The notes under the pieces: generated by a model
Seen by the model: only the letters and a program-made list of their open reading frames with translations
What the model was told of the DNA's origin: nothing
The model's database searches: none
In this document: one piece after another, positions 45,101 through 55,314 of the stretch
Numbering within the stretch: position 1 is the first letter of the stretch
Layout of the letters: each line of letters starts with the position of its first letter
Translations under genes and position numbers: made by a program
Source of the DNA: Anniella stebbinsi
Lineage: Eukaryota > Chordata > Lepidosauria > Squamata > Anniellidae
Reading direction: 5' to 3'
Assembly (NCBI GenBank): GCA_029215795.1
Contig: JARDYH010000006.1
Coordinates: 23,885,501-23,949,500 of the forward strand
Length of the DNA: 64,000 nt

Positions 45101-48100
45101 ACGTCCTCTTGCTCTTTGAGCAGGTATATCTTCATATTTCTAAATCTTCTTGGCTACCCTTTGCACTAGTAGGAATTTTAAATTAAATTAATTTTACTTA
45201 TTTATTACATTTTTACATCTGATAATGGAAGTTTTTTGGGAAATATACAAATTAAAAACATTAAATACAAAGCAACAATAAAACCATGATACAGTGTCAG
45301 ATAAAAGCAGCAGCAGAACATGATAAAATCAAAAATAAAACCAGCAACGGGTAAAACACTACGAAGATCTAAAAGCAGTAAAATAAATAGTTCCTAAAAT
45401 GCTTGGAAAAGTAAAAAGGTATTTACTTGGTGCTCCATAATGTAGGCACCAAATGAGCCCCTTTGAGGAGGATATTTCACAGACAGGTTGCCACCGCTGA
45501 AAAGGCTCTCGCTTTTGTAGCCACCTACCTTGCCTCATTAGGCAGAACACCTGGAGAAGGGCCTCAGATGAGGACCTTAAGGTAAGTAAATATGGGAAGA
45601 GACGCTCTTTCAAGAAATTTTATTTGAAGCCAAATGCTTCTTGTTTCTAGAATTTTGGCAGATATTGTAGCATTGTGCAAAAAGTTGCGGTTACAAAATG
45701 GTGGATGTGGAGTATACTCTTGTCCAATGTATTTCAGGAACTATGTTTATACACATTGGGGAACTTGGTGGTCGAAATCAAGGCTGTGAAGAAGCAACTT
45801 CTACCTCAGGGCATTATCTCAGTATTGGCATCCTGCATCCAGGTGAGTGGTAAACAGCCTTTGCCTAGGCCAGGAATGGACACAGGCTGTAGTGTGGTCC
45901 CTGCCATTGCTGCAGCAGCAGTAGCAAAATAACTGGCTATTTGCTACTGCGACGGTGGCCTAAAAAGGCCAAATTTTGCTTTAACCGCTTATTTTAAAGC
46001 TAAAATTGGCTTTTTAGGTCACCACTGTGGTTTGCCCCAAAATTTGGTGGCAAACCACCAATTCTTTTGAGGCTGCTACCAGCGTAATTTGTTGTTGTGT
46101 AGTCCTCGAGGGTGGTGGTCCAGGGAGTTGAAACTGGCCCTTGGAGTCCCTGAAATTGCCTACCTCTGGCCTAGGCCTTCTGAATACCAGTTCTGTACCA
46201 GCATTGTCTAATCAAAGAGTGCATTTAACTGATGCATTGATTATCCACCCTCTGCTATTAGGGTACATAGAATCCTCAGCCACATGGTATGTCCTGCAGA
46301 GATCCATATTCTGCTGCTGCCTAGGATTGAATAAGATGCTCTGTAGAGAGCAGCTTTCTGTTCTTAGTGTCATTGAGATTGTTACTTACAATTTTAATTT
46401 CCTGAGAGATTTCTGAAGGAATACAACAGGGTTTCTGAGCTCTTTCCTGTCCAGACATGTTTATCCACAAGGTACATAACCCAGTTCTGCTGCACAACAT
46501 TGATAGAGATGTTGGTGACCTTAGGCAACTCCTCAACTAGCATTCCAAAGAGTTCTCTTTGCACTAACTTTGCTAGTTCAATTTCTGTTGATTTCTTTGT
46601 ATACATTGCTTTTCCCTGCTTCCTCTTTGGGCTTTATGGAGCCTTTGGCCCTGAAACAATGGATGATGAGTGTTGTACTCTTTGGTTTCAGTCCCCTCAT
46701 GTGGTGGTGCAAGAAGGTGTGGGCTACGTTCTGTCACAACTCTTGCAATCCAGGGAAGCTCCAGCTGAAATCATACCGTAAGTGGAATAGTCTTTCCATT
46801 TAGGAATCAGATGTGCGTCTGTGTGTTGTGCACTACTCTAACAATCACAGAAGAAACTATCTGTAGGTGCTAAGGTACTAGTCTAAGCCACACATTCATT
46901 AACTTGTAGTCTTTTTTTATTATTATTTTCTAACCACCCCTCATCTTGATGGATTCCAGGGCAGTGTACAATAATAAAAGTGCAATATAGAAACAACATA
47001 ACACATTGGCTTTTGTATAAGGAAGGCCACAGGACCATAAATAAAAGTTGGATAGACTAATAAAACCATTTTAAAATGCCTGCACAAATATTGGCCTGGT
47101 GCCAAAAATATTGTAGTGTTGGTGCCAGTTAAAGTTCCCGGTGATGGTGATGCCATTCAATAGGAAAGGCGCTCTCCTTTTTCACTTACGTAATGTACCT
47201 CATCAAATGATGGCACTTGGAGAAGGGACTCAACTGGCAGATCTGAACAGATGGGCAGGATGGTATGGAAAAGGCACTCTTGGTGGTGTATGGGTTCCAA
47301 GACATTTAGGACTTTAAAGGCAAGTACAAGAATAGGCAAGTACTTTCAGTTAGGCTTGAAAGTGAATAGGTCACCAATGTAATCCTTTAAGAACAGTGTA
47401 ATACAGTTTCCCCTGCAGAGCCAGGCCAATAAGATATGGTGGTCAATGGTATCAAAAGCTGCTAAAATATAAAGAAGAATCAACAGGCACGCCTATCGCT
47501 CTCCTGACAGAGGTCATCTATCAGGATGACCAAGGCTGTGTCAGTGCCAAATTCAGGCCTGAACCAGATTTGAATTAGATCCAGATAATCTGTTTTATTG
47601 AAGAGCACCTGTAGTTGAGTATCCATCACCTTCTCAACTACCTTGCTCAACAAGGGGGTATTTGTGATTGAGCAATAGTTATTACAATCTAGGGAGGGAT
47701 CCACTGAGGGTTTATTAAGATGTGATCTTATCAATACCTCTTTCAAGTAACTGGGTCCATTCCCTCTGTCAAAGAACTAGCCAGGTCCAACTCTGTGATT
47801 CTTTGTCAACAGGAAACTTTCTCAGAGCATTCCAGAATCCATTGGATTCCATAAGTCTCCAGGGATGGACCAACTGAATGAGCCTGACATCCCTGCAGAG
47901 GGAAAAAGCAGCTGCCAATCTAAACTTCATTAGGACATGGTCTGACTATGACAACAGGGTTACGGGGGTAGTGGGGACAATTCTCGCTCAGAAGAATACC
48001 AGGTTAAGAGTATGTCCTGAGGAGTGTGTTGGATCCAGATAATCCAACACTTTCTGCAATAATATGCTGAGACAACCCTGGTAGCTATGAAGCTTGAAGC

Positions 48101-51100
48101 TAATCTCTCTCTCCCCCCTCAAATGGTTCCCGTTTGGATATTGAAATCTTCCAGGACAACCAAAACCAAAACTAAGACCACTTAATCCAATTTGGGCAGG
48201 GAGACTGATGAGCTATGAGATGGCTGGTAACTCCAGCAGAATTCCTAACCTGGTTCTCTGATTTGACCTCGTATGTCCTGGGAGCAAGGAGCAGAATTGA
48301 ATCAGTCATCTCCAGAAATAAACTGTTTACAAGGACACATTCTATCCATAATCTGTCTCTAGCATTGGTGGCATTCAAAATCCTGCATATTATCACATCA
48401 CCACTTCACTCATTAGGCTTCTTTGTGTGAAACTAACCATTTTAGTCTGTGAACTCTGCCTACCCCATGAGAATCTCGTTTTATGAAGTCTTTCCTATCT
48501 CTATCTTACAGTTAGTCACACAAACATTCTTCTGTTTATATGTATGATGTAACAAGATAAACCCACTGTACTGTGATATGAAATTTCAAATATTAAGGTA
48601 TGCATATTGGTGCTCTGCCCTGTTCAAATACTAATTTTATAATATATGTCCTACATAATTCAATCTGTAAGTACACATAAATGACCTTTCACAATCAAAA
48701 GCTTACAGCACAATGCATATTCTGATCCAAGCAACCCTTGCATCTCCAGTTACAAAGGACAAGTGGCTTCTTGTTCCTGGACAAAGTGAGGTTATGGTTT
48801 GGCAGTTCCACTCTTCCCAAGATTTCAGGCCTAAGAAAGGAGCCATTGAAATAAGCATGGCTGGGAGGGACTTTAGCACAGCAGAGCCCAGGTACATTTC
48901 AGGTCCTATCCACTTTCCCCAAATGCTTAATGAAAAGCAAGCACTATCATCTGATACCTTTTCCTCAGATTATGGTGGCGAAATTGAAGTGGAAGCGCAA
49001 CTGGATCCTGCCTGTCAAAGAGCCCTATTTGCATATTGATTTACAGAATGTTTCATTTCATTTCAGTGTACTGTGGTTTTCCTTCTAAAAGGAAGCCCAG
49101 CTGTTAATAATATAGCAAAACAAATGCACTAATAACAAACATGACAACCAGTAATATGAAAAATGATCTAACAATAAAAATGGTACAATAACCTATCAAT
49201 AAAATTTCAGTTCAATTTCTAAGGGGAAAATGACCATGTTAAGTACAGTGGGCTGCATCCAATGGCAACCTTCCATTGACAGAAGCAGTTTCATCTGTAG
49301 AACTTGGAGGGGATGACCCCACCCCACCCCCTGCACACCATCAATCTGCCCCGGAGGGCTGGGAAACCTTCTGGAACAGATTTTTGGGCAGCATAGAGGC
49401 CTGCAGTGGGGGAGAGGGAGGGGGGAAAGGGAGAATGTCCTGTTGTGCTAGTAGAGTTTTGCTAGTATGATGTTGGATTTAACCCGCTATTAGGAATCAG
49501 AGTGGGCAGTATGGGACTACATGTATAAATAGTTTGACCTGGCATAAAGCAGCTCTCTCCTTGATTTTTTTTTAATTCCATGTTCTGCAGTTTAATTTTG
49601 CGTATATGTAATAAGTTGCACACTTTTTATTAGTTTTGAAGTTTGCGGGGACAAGATATGGTGTGGCAGGAGGAGACGTGCTGGTGTGTAGCTGACAAGT
49701 ATCTTGCCCTTTAAGTGTGCAAAAAAACACATGCAGTATGGTATTACTTTCTCTCATACCACCCAAGCCTGCTGTTTACCCTGTAGTATAATCACAGAAT
49801 CATAGAGTTAAAAAGGACCATCTTGGGGGGGGGGCTCCCCATGCTCAATGCAGGAATCCTGTTTACAGCATCCCTGACAGCTGGCTGTCCAGTCTCTGCT
49901 TGGCTACCTCCAGCGATGGAGAGCCCACCACCTCCCTAGGCAATCGGTTACATTGTCCGATTGTTATTTTTCCTGTTCCACTGAAATTTGCCTTCCTGTA
50001 ACTTAAGTCCGTTATTCCATGTCCTACAGCTTTGGATGATAAAGAATGGGTTGTGGCCCTCTTTCGTGTGATGATTGAGGCAGGGCAAGATTTTGTAAAC
50101 TGGCTTTTTTTCCCTGCCCTCAGCTTGGTCCTAGATTCCACCCTTCCCCAAGACATGCTTCGCTTGGTTTGTTCCAACCTGAAAAAGGGAATAGGAGCTG
50201 CAGTGGAATTTGCATGGGGCCTTCACTACATTATTTGCAGGTAATTGTGTTTTTGTGTTGCATAGCAGACCTGAAATAGTGGGTCAGGATTCATGAACAA
50301 GAGGTGTATGGATGGACTGCATAAGCTATTGGCAGTGCATGTTGGCAGCAAAGATGCAAAGGGTTAAAGAGTGGGCATGACTTCCAGTTAAGATACTCAG
50401 GCGGGCCATAAAGGAGAATCTGATGGTGACCATCTTTTTTAAAACTTTGAGAAATAATGGCATAGTGCACAAGTATTGTTTTGGAAACACATTGCACTCC
50501 TATTCACCCCATTGCTGAGGAAACATGAATCATGGGAAATAACACTTTAATATCAGTCAATTTTTATCTGTACCAATTTCTTAGATGTGGTGAACATATA
50601 CAGGGCCCTTTAGTTCTAAATGCTGCTGCTCTTTCTTTGAAGGATTGCTGAAATTGTTATCATTACTGGGGATGGATACAAATCAGTGTGTTGGGGATAT
50701 CAATCTCCAAAATTGATATATGCATGTAGCAAGTATTCCTATTTATAGACTTATAGCTAACCCTATCCCTGACATAGTTTCCAATATGTGAGGCAATTTA
50801 ATTTTGTAGATAAAGAATTGATGGAAGACTTAATCTGACCCCTTTTCATAAGAAAGTATAACACCAGAGTGATGAACTACTAGATAGTAGACCAAGGCCA
50901 CAGAGCAAGCCGGTAACTCATTTTTTTGTGACTGCTGTCCTCTGTACTACACTACATTTCTGATATTGTATGTTTGTGTACTACACGACATTTCTGATAT
51001 TGTATGTATGTATGTATTACATATTAATACTGCCCAACAGCTAAGACTGTCTGGGCAGTTCTCAATTAAATATCCCATATCTCCCACCCCAGCTTTGAAT

Positions 51101-54100
51101 ATGCAAAGCTGGTTTCTTCTAAAAAGCTAGTAGTGACCTGAATGTCAGGTTTTTTTGATGGGATTGAGAGAGGTGGGACTGCAGCTATTAGCGCAAGATA
51201 CTTTTCCTCTGCTTTTTTCCCTTCCATAGCCGGGTGAACAACTCATTGCTGATCTCACAAAGGACTGTGCCATCCTTAATGCAGCTCTTGCTGGAACTGG
51301 CCTCTATGATATCAACAACTTCTATTGAGTGTCTGGAATTGGTAAAATAAGTGGGAAATATATTTGAGTTGCCAGGCTGTGTCTCTGACTTTACTTCTGA
51401 ATATAACTTACTCCATTCAATTTTCAGTTGATCTGTCCTGTGGTGCGGTGTGTTGGCAATCTTCTTGCAGAAGATGAGGCAGATGGTGATGAACTATTAG
51501 TAAAGGAAGACTGCCTTCTGTGGGCCATGTTTGTCTTCATACAACATTTTCTCCCCAAACACCTCTTTGTTGTACAGGAATGTCTGTGGCTCATCAACAA
51601 CCTCACAGGTATGAACACATGTCTCAGGGCTTGCTCTGGATAAGAGAGGCAGCACTACAGCTACCACTGCTGCTTTTTTGGTTTTGTTTCTATCAGACTC
51701 TTCCAAAAAGCAGTAGCCTTGAAGGTGGTAAGAGTAGGTAGATCCCCCTCAGTTACAATACATTGATTAGAATATTATTTGCTTTCAGAGCCTAACAAAT
51801 ACAAAACAAAAACAGATCTTGCAGAAAAATCTTGTATACTCATTCTATAGAGCAAAAAGCTAGGCATAGCAAAGGACAGATTCTGTAGTGCAAGCCTAGT
51901 TCAGCTTCCTACTGCAAGCATGCTGCAACTCTCCTTTGTACATGACTCATCCTGGTAGCTCCCCCCTTACTTCTTTGTGAAATAGAATGCCAGGAGAGAT
52001 TCTTGAAATTGTTTAATCTGTTTTTCCCAGCTAACAGCACCATATCATGCTGTGCTCTGCTCAACCTGGACCTCTTTCCATCTCTTCTGAAGCTCTTATG
52101 TTCCCATCAGATGGTGAGCTTGCTGGTAGGTGACAATATTTAGTGGTTGGGGGCAGACATATTCCCCTCTTTAAATACCTGAGGATCTGAAACTTTGTGT
52201 TAACTTTGTGCAGTGTTGGATGGGAACAGCTGGCTTTTCAAAGAATGGTTGGGATTAAGTTGGAGGCAAGCATGAGGCCAAGGGACCACAAGATCGACAC
52301 ATAGGAGGAGCTCTGCCAATGCCTTATCCACGAACAACCAGTGCCCTGCTCTTGACTTCAGGATACTTTGCAGACTTTAGGAAATGTTCCTTCTACAACT
52401 TCAGAGCTTTTCCTGTAATCATGAGGGTTAGGGTTTTTTTTAAAATTAAGATTTGACTTGAGTTGAGCAGGGGGTGGGGGACAACATATGACTTAACTTT
52501 TCGAAAAAGCTTTGGACTGTATAAGGAGATAATCAGGGAAAATCAAGTGTTTATGAGTTCTAAGCAAACACAGGAGTGCAAGTTCAGGCTTAGGAGCATT
52601 AAAAATAAACATCCAGACCCAGACGGCTGCTAGCTAAATTGTATGAACAGTATAGGCACATTTTGACAACTCATTTATTAGCACGTTTTAGTAATATAAT
52701 CTTACATTAAAATATTTATGTCATGGAATGAGGGAAAGATAACTGTTAAAAGAAGGAAAAGTCCCAATAAATGTTAAATCATACAGATGATTCTGTTACA
52801 GCACAATTCTCTACATGTCTATTCAAAAGTAAGTCCCATTGAGTTCAGTGGGACATACTCCCAGGTAAGCAGGCATAAGATTGCAGTTTTAATCTTATTA
52901 TAACAAAATTATATTATTTCAGGTCAAATAGCTTTGCTTTATTAAAGGGAGGAAATTAATGACTAATATTAACATTATAAACAATGCCAATACTATGAAA
53001 ATATGTATCATTCACTTATTCCTTGATGAAGCCAAGGCCTCTGATAGGGTAGACTGGCCTGATTCATGTTATACATGGCTTTTGGTATACAAAATGTTAG
53101 CAAAAATTTCAAATTTAGATCTGTCAATCTTTTCAGAGCAATCACTTCCATTTGTTTTGGATTTTCTCAGTTTCAGGATATAAGTTAAATAAAAGAAAAA
53201 GTAGAGATCTGAATATAGAGAACAGATAGTTGATCAGTTAAATATCTTGGTATAAAGCTGACAGTTTGCAACAACTGCTACAATTAATTAAGGTAATCTT
53301 ATAAATAGTGGCCTGGTTTGCATGTCACAATAACCCAGAATGTTGGATCCAGATTTATGTTGGGTCAACTGTGCTGACAGAAGTGCCCTCTTCTTCCAAC
53401 TGCAGCCTCTAACCCTCTGAAAATGCTACACAGAGACAGGAAACTCTGCTGACTGGAGTGAGCTGCGGTGTATTGGTGTGGCGAGGAGATCCTCCAAAAT
53501 GGGCCCATTGAAGTGAATGGGACTTAAGTTAGTCATAACTTAAGAGCGGGAACTTGCTCTCCTAGCAGATCCCTTCCCCTTGCAAAAGGCAGGTCCTGGA
53601 TCCAACCAACAGTTGTAATACATGAGCAATTTAAAAATTTGGGTTGTCATTATGTGTGAACTAGGCCAGAATTGAAGCGAACCTCAAGAAGCAGTGCTTC
53701 TTAAAATTATCTTGGCTTGCAAGGGTGGCCACAGTTAAAATCGCTATACACTCTATGATTTTCTTTATGCCCTTACCTTTATTGGTTGATTCCCAGGCTG
53801 GGAGAAGCTGTTAAACATTGTCTCCAGTAAGCCTACCAACATTACTTTCCCTCCTGTATGTTGGACCAACTTTTCCCTATTTAGGGTTAACTCCAATGTT
53901 AGTCCTACTCAGAGTAGACCCATTGGCATGAATGGGACCTTTTATCGCCTACCAATCACCTCAAATCTATTGACTGAAATTATGGCTTATAGTATGAACA
54001 TAAAATATCAGAGCAGGACTTAATACCAAATCATTTAAAGGCACTGCCTTGGCTTTTAAAAAGTACTCTTAATAGGACATTTGGAGAAAACATTCCAGTG

Positions 54101-54990
54101 CAGCGTTTGAAATTTTGGGACAAATTAAAGAATCATAATCTTCCTAATATTTCAGAATTGTTTATAGAAATATTTGAAATTGCTCAAATGAATTAAATTA
54201 ACAGAAATTATTTTTAAAAAAGTCTAATATTAGTGGTTCACCCTCTATCGATGAAAAAGTGGCAATAATTTTTAGTTATTGGAATACTAATTTAGAAAGA
54301 TTAGATTTGCCAGTGAAGGTATGGTTCATTCTGTTTTATATATATTCCAGTGCTTGTGACTTCGCTATATGGTAAGTTTTTTTATTCTGGAGGGAAAAGT
54401 GTTCCATGTACTAGCCCATATTCCTCCTTGAACAAAGCTATATAATCAGCATATAGAAGAGCAGGCCACAGACATTCCTTGTTATTATGTACAAGCTAGA
54501 GTGACAAGTTACTAGACTCTGGTTCTGTCTTCTTCTTCAGGCTCTAACAGTGCTGTGCAATGTAGCTGCCAAAGGTACTGCCTGCTGCCAGACATTGTAC
54601 CAGAAGGCTGTGCTTCCTTCCCTTATTAGCACTCTTTCCCTTCCTGATGTCCAAGTGGTGGGCCAAGATCTGGAACTGCTGCACCTCCTCTTCCTTCACT
54701 GGCCAGAGGTAGAAATCTGTACTTAGTGTATCCTAGTATTACTGCACTCTCTGAAGACTCAAGATGTGCTACCAAGCTCAGCACTAACTTTCATCTTCTC
54801 TCTCTTGGCTTAGGCTGCCACTGACTTCGTAGATCAGTCAGGGCTACAGGCCTTAGAGCAACATCAGGATAACCTACAATTGCAAGAACGAGTCAAGGCA
54901 CTCATTCAGACTGCCAGCCATCTGGTTGCTCTCCCCCAGGACTGTCCCCTTGGTACTTCAGTTGAAGATCTACAGTTTGTAAGGAAGTAA
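35696..54990 (+). CDS. TMCO6: TMCO6, transmembrane and coiled-coil domains protein 6 (12 exons)
   Basis: TMCO6 is an importin-alpha/armadillo-like protein of poorly known role. Coding exons: 35696-35849, 41843-41967, 42945-43054, 44134-44317, 45738-45842, 46692-46777, 50124-50240, 51230-51341, 51428-51608, 52031-52125, 54541-54708, 54814-54990. All have AG/GT borders, phases join throughout, and they sum to 537 residues (human 493). Exon 1 carries the basic, coiled-coil-like [15 protein letters not shown], matching human CGVEELRRRRRERE. Exon 3 gives [20 protein letters not shown], exon 4 [12 protein letters not shown] and [17 protein letters not shown], exon 5 [13 protein letters not shown] and LLPQGI, exon 7 [13 protein letters not shown], exon 9 LWLINNLT, exon 12 [20 protein letters not shown]. 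The start at 35696 is the ATG nearest the conserved part; the frame is open further up to 35567. The first 34 residues, alanine/serine-rich, are not conserved in my memory of the human protein. Intron 1 is 6 kb and full of transposons. I am sure of the identity and exons, less of the exact start. Confidence 0.93.
36157..36192. repeat. (ATT)n microsatellite in TMCO6 intron 1
   Basis: About 12 ATT units, followed by an A/T-rich tail. Confidence 0.95.
36193..36829. other. TMCO6 intron 1 sequence without recognised feature
   Basis: AT-rich, with no protein-like frame or shared repeat. Confidence 0.4.
36830..37960 (+). mobile_element. L2-type LINE fragment in TMCO6 intron 1
   Basis: Broken plus-strand frames give [62 protein letters not shown] and [10 protein letters not shown], the reverse transcriptase motifs of the same family as 23986-26620. 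The tail after 37800 (AAGCTGCCTTGAGTCCTATT, AAGGTGGGGTACAAATAAAA) is the characteristic 3' end. Many frameshifts and deletions make it much older than the 24 kb copy. Confidence 0.8.
38740..39780 (-). mobile_element. CR1-type LINE 3' half in TMCO6 intron 1
   Basis: On the minus strand the downstream reverse transcriptase reads [54 protein letters not shown] and KVMHVGT. The C-terminal [22 protein letters not shown] and [13 protein letters not shown] follow. The catalytic box is FAND rather than FADD, an inactivating change. A foreign LINE tail with a (GAT)n tract (about 39255-39350) separates the two parts. The 3' end is near 38740. Confidence 0.82.
40020..40148. repeat. Minisatellite, left part (about 72-bp unit)
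   Basis: Two degenerate units contain ATTAAAGCGCTC/CTTAAAGTGCTC and end in C-rich TTTCCCC. The second unit (TGCTAAAGTGCAATTGCGCA-like end) matches units at 41138-41330 on the other side of the Penelope-like insertion. Confidence 0.65.
40149..41137 (-). mobile_element. Penelope-like element, 3' part with GIY-YIG endonuclease
   Basis: The minus strand encodes 186 residues (40359-40919): a cysteine/histidine linker ([17 protein letters not shown]) followed by a GIY-YIG-type domain ([29 protein letters not shown]). Upstream, [19 protein letters not shown] belongs to the end of the reverse transcriptase. The 3' segment holds GAAGTGGGTTTAGCCCACAA and AAAGCTCATGCC, recognised from vertebrate Penelope-like tails. 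The 5' reverse transcriptase is missing. The element lies inside a minisatellite. Confidence 0.82.
41138..41330. repeat. Minisatellite, right part
   Basis: Three units start with a C run and contain AGACATTGCTTGCATAGATG, CTTTAAGGTGCTG and CACAATTGCGCATT. They continue the array seen at 40020-40148, now separated by the Penelope-like insertion. Confidence 0.7.
41396..41562. repeat. Palindromic 'ACCCATGG/CCATGGGT' miniature transposon-like repeat
   Basis: AACCATGGGTTATCAGAG, GGCCAAATAAGCC and ACCACCATGGTGGGTTTTTG lead to a TGTCATCCGAACCCAG end, the inverse of the 33811 start. It is probably a degraded DNA transposon. Confidence 0.55.
42370..42660 (+). mobile_element. L2-type LINE tail fragment in TMCO6 intron 2
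   Basis: The plus strand reads [17 protein letters not shown], the C-terminal L2 signature, followed by the non-coding tail of the element. It ends before exon 3 (42945). Confidence 0.5.
44395..44530 (-). mobile_element. LINE 3'-tail fragment in TMCO6 intron 4
   Basis: TACTGCCCAACAGTGAAAGC and TTTCTGAGTGGTTTAAAAA match the recurrent tail block. The rest is A-rich. Confidence 0.5.
45180..45612 (-). mobile_element. LINE 3' region in TMCO6 intron 4
   Basis: A TTTATT-rich head, A-rich sequence with AATAAAACC words and a GC-richer end (CATTAGGCAGAACACCTGGA) give the minus-strand layout of an L2-type 3' region. It ends about 125 bp before exon 5. Confidence 0.5.
46915..48330 (-). mobile_element. 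L2-type LINE fragment in TMCO6 intron 6
   Basis: The minus strand at 47480-47746 encodes [40 protein letters not shown] and [20 protein letters not shown], the early reverse transcriptase region of the L2 type. Lower coordinates carry the non-coding 3' region, including the NNGGCGCCA-type block near 47095. Many substitutions mark it as old. Confidence 0.7.
49795..50030 (-). mobile_element. CR1-type LINE 3' fragment in TMCO6 intron 6
   Basis: AATCATAGAGTTAAAAAGGA, AGCATCCCTGACAGCTGGC, AGAGCCCACCACCTCC and TTACATTGTCCGATTGTT form the familiar sauropsid CR1-like tail. It ends about 95 bp upstream of exon 7. Confidence 0.7.
52797..52893 (+). repeat. Short palindromic repeat in TMCO6 intron 10
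   Basis: AAGTAAGTCCCATTGAGTTC and AGTGGGACATACTCCCAGGT form an imperfect palindrome ending in AAGATTGCAG. It is the same family as 28605-28692. Confidence 0.65.
53310..53667. mobile_element. GGCC-ended miniature transposon, probably with a nested repeat, in TMCO6 intron 10
   Basis: The ends are GGCCTGGTTTGCATGTCACA and the inverse of TGTGTGAACTAGGCC. The flanks are AGT and AGA, an imperfect 3-bp duplication. Inside, GTTGGATCCAG near 53342 and the inverse CTGGATCCAAC near 53599 delimit a second, nested palindrome-ended segment. It is non-coding. Confidence 0.6.
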
Positions 54991-55092
54991 AATTGAGGCA
55001 GTGACATATACAAATTAACCATACTGGCTTGTTACCAACAGGTCTTTGAACAGAGTACTGCTTTCCTCCTCCATGGTAGAACAATATCAGCA

Positions 55093-55098
55093 AATAAA
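55093..55098 (+). terminator. TMCO6: Polyadenylation signal of TMCO6
   Basis: AATAAA lies 103 bp after the TMCO6 stop codon on the plus strand, the only such hexamer between it and the NDUFA2 3' end. Confidence 0.65.
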
Positions 55099-55219
55099 TA
55101 TATCCCTGGCACATTGTGAGACTCATGATCTATGAAGTTTAGTTCTTTTGAGCTAATTAGTTTAGCACTGGCTGAACAAAGGCAAGCAGTAGAGACTGAG
55201 AAAATCAGCATTCAAGGGT

Positions 55220-55225
55220 TTTATT
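55220..55225 (-). terminator. NDUFA2: Polyadenylation signal of NDUFA2
   Basis: TTTATT on the plus strand is AATAAA on the minus strand, about 90 bp beyond the NDUFA2 stop codon. The two convergent genes thus end within about 120 bp of each other. Confidence 0.65.
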
Positions 55226-55314
55226 TCTTAGGTCGCCGTCCTTTATATGCAATTTACACATAGAAGTGCTCTGCAGCTGGATCTAGACTCAAATGCAGGA
55301 ACCATTCATTATAT

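Noticed and set aside
46500..46691. Coding sequence upstream of TMCO6 exon 6
   Set aside because: The acceptor TTTGGTTTCAG at 46691 with phase 0 matches the human junction SPHV; the preceding frame has no similarity.
50032..50123. Coding sequence upstream of TMCO6 exon 7 (frame [14 protein letters not shown])
   Set aside because: The pyrimidine tract and CAG at 50106-50123 give an acceptor whose phase fits exon 6 and the human alignment. The upstream frame is intron.
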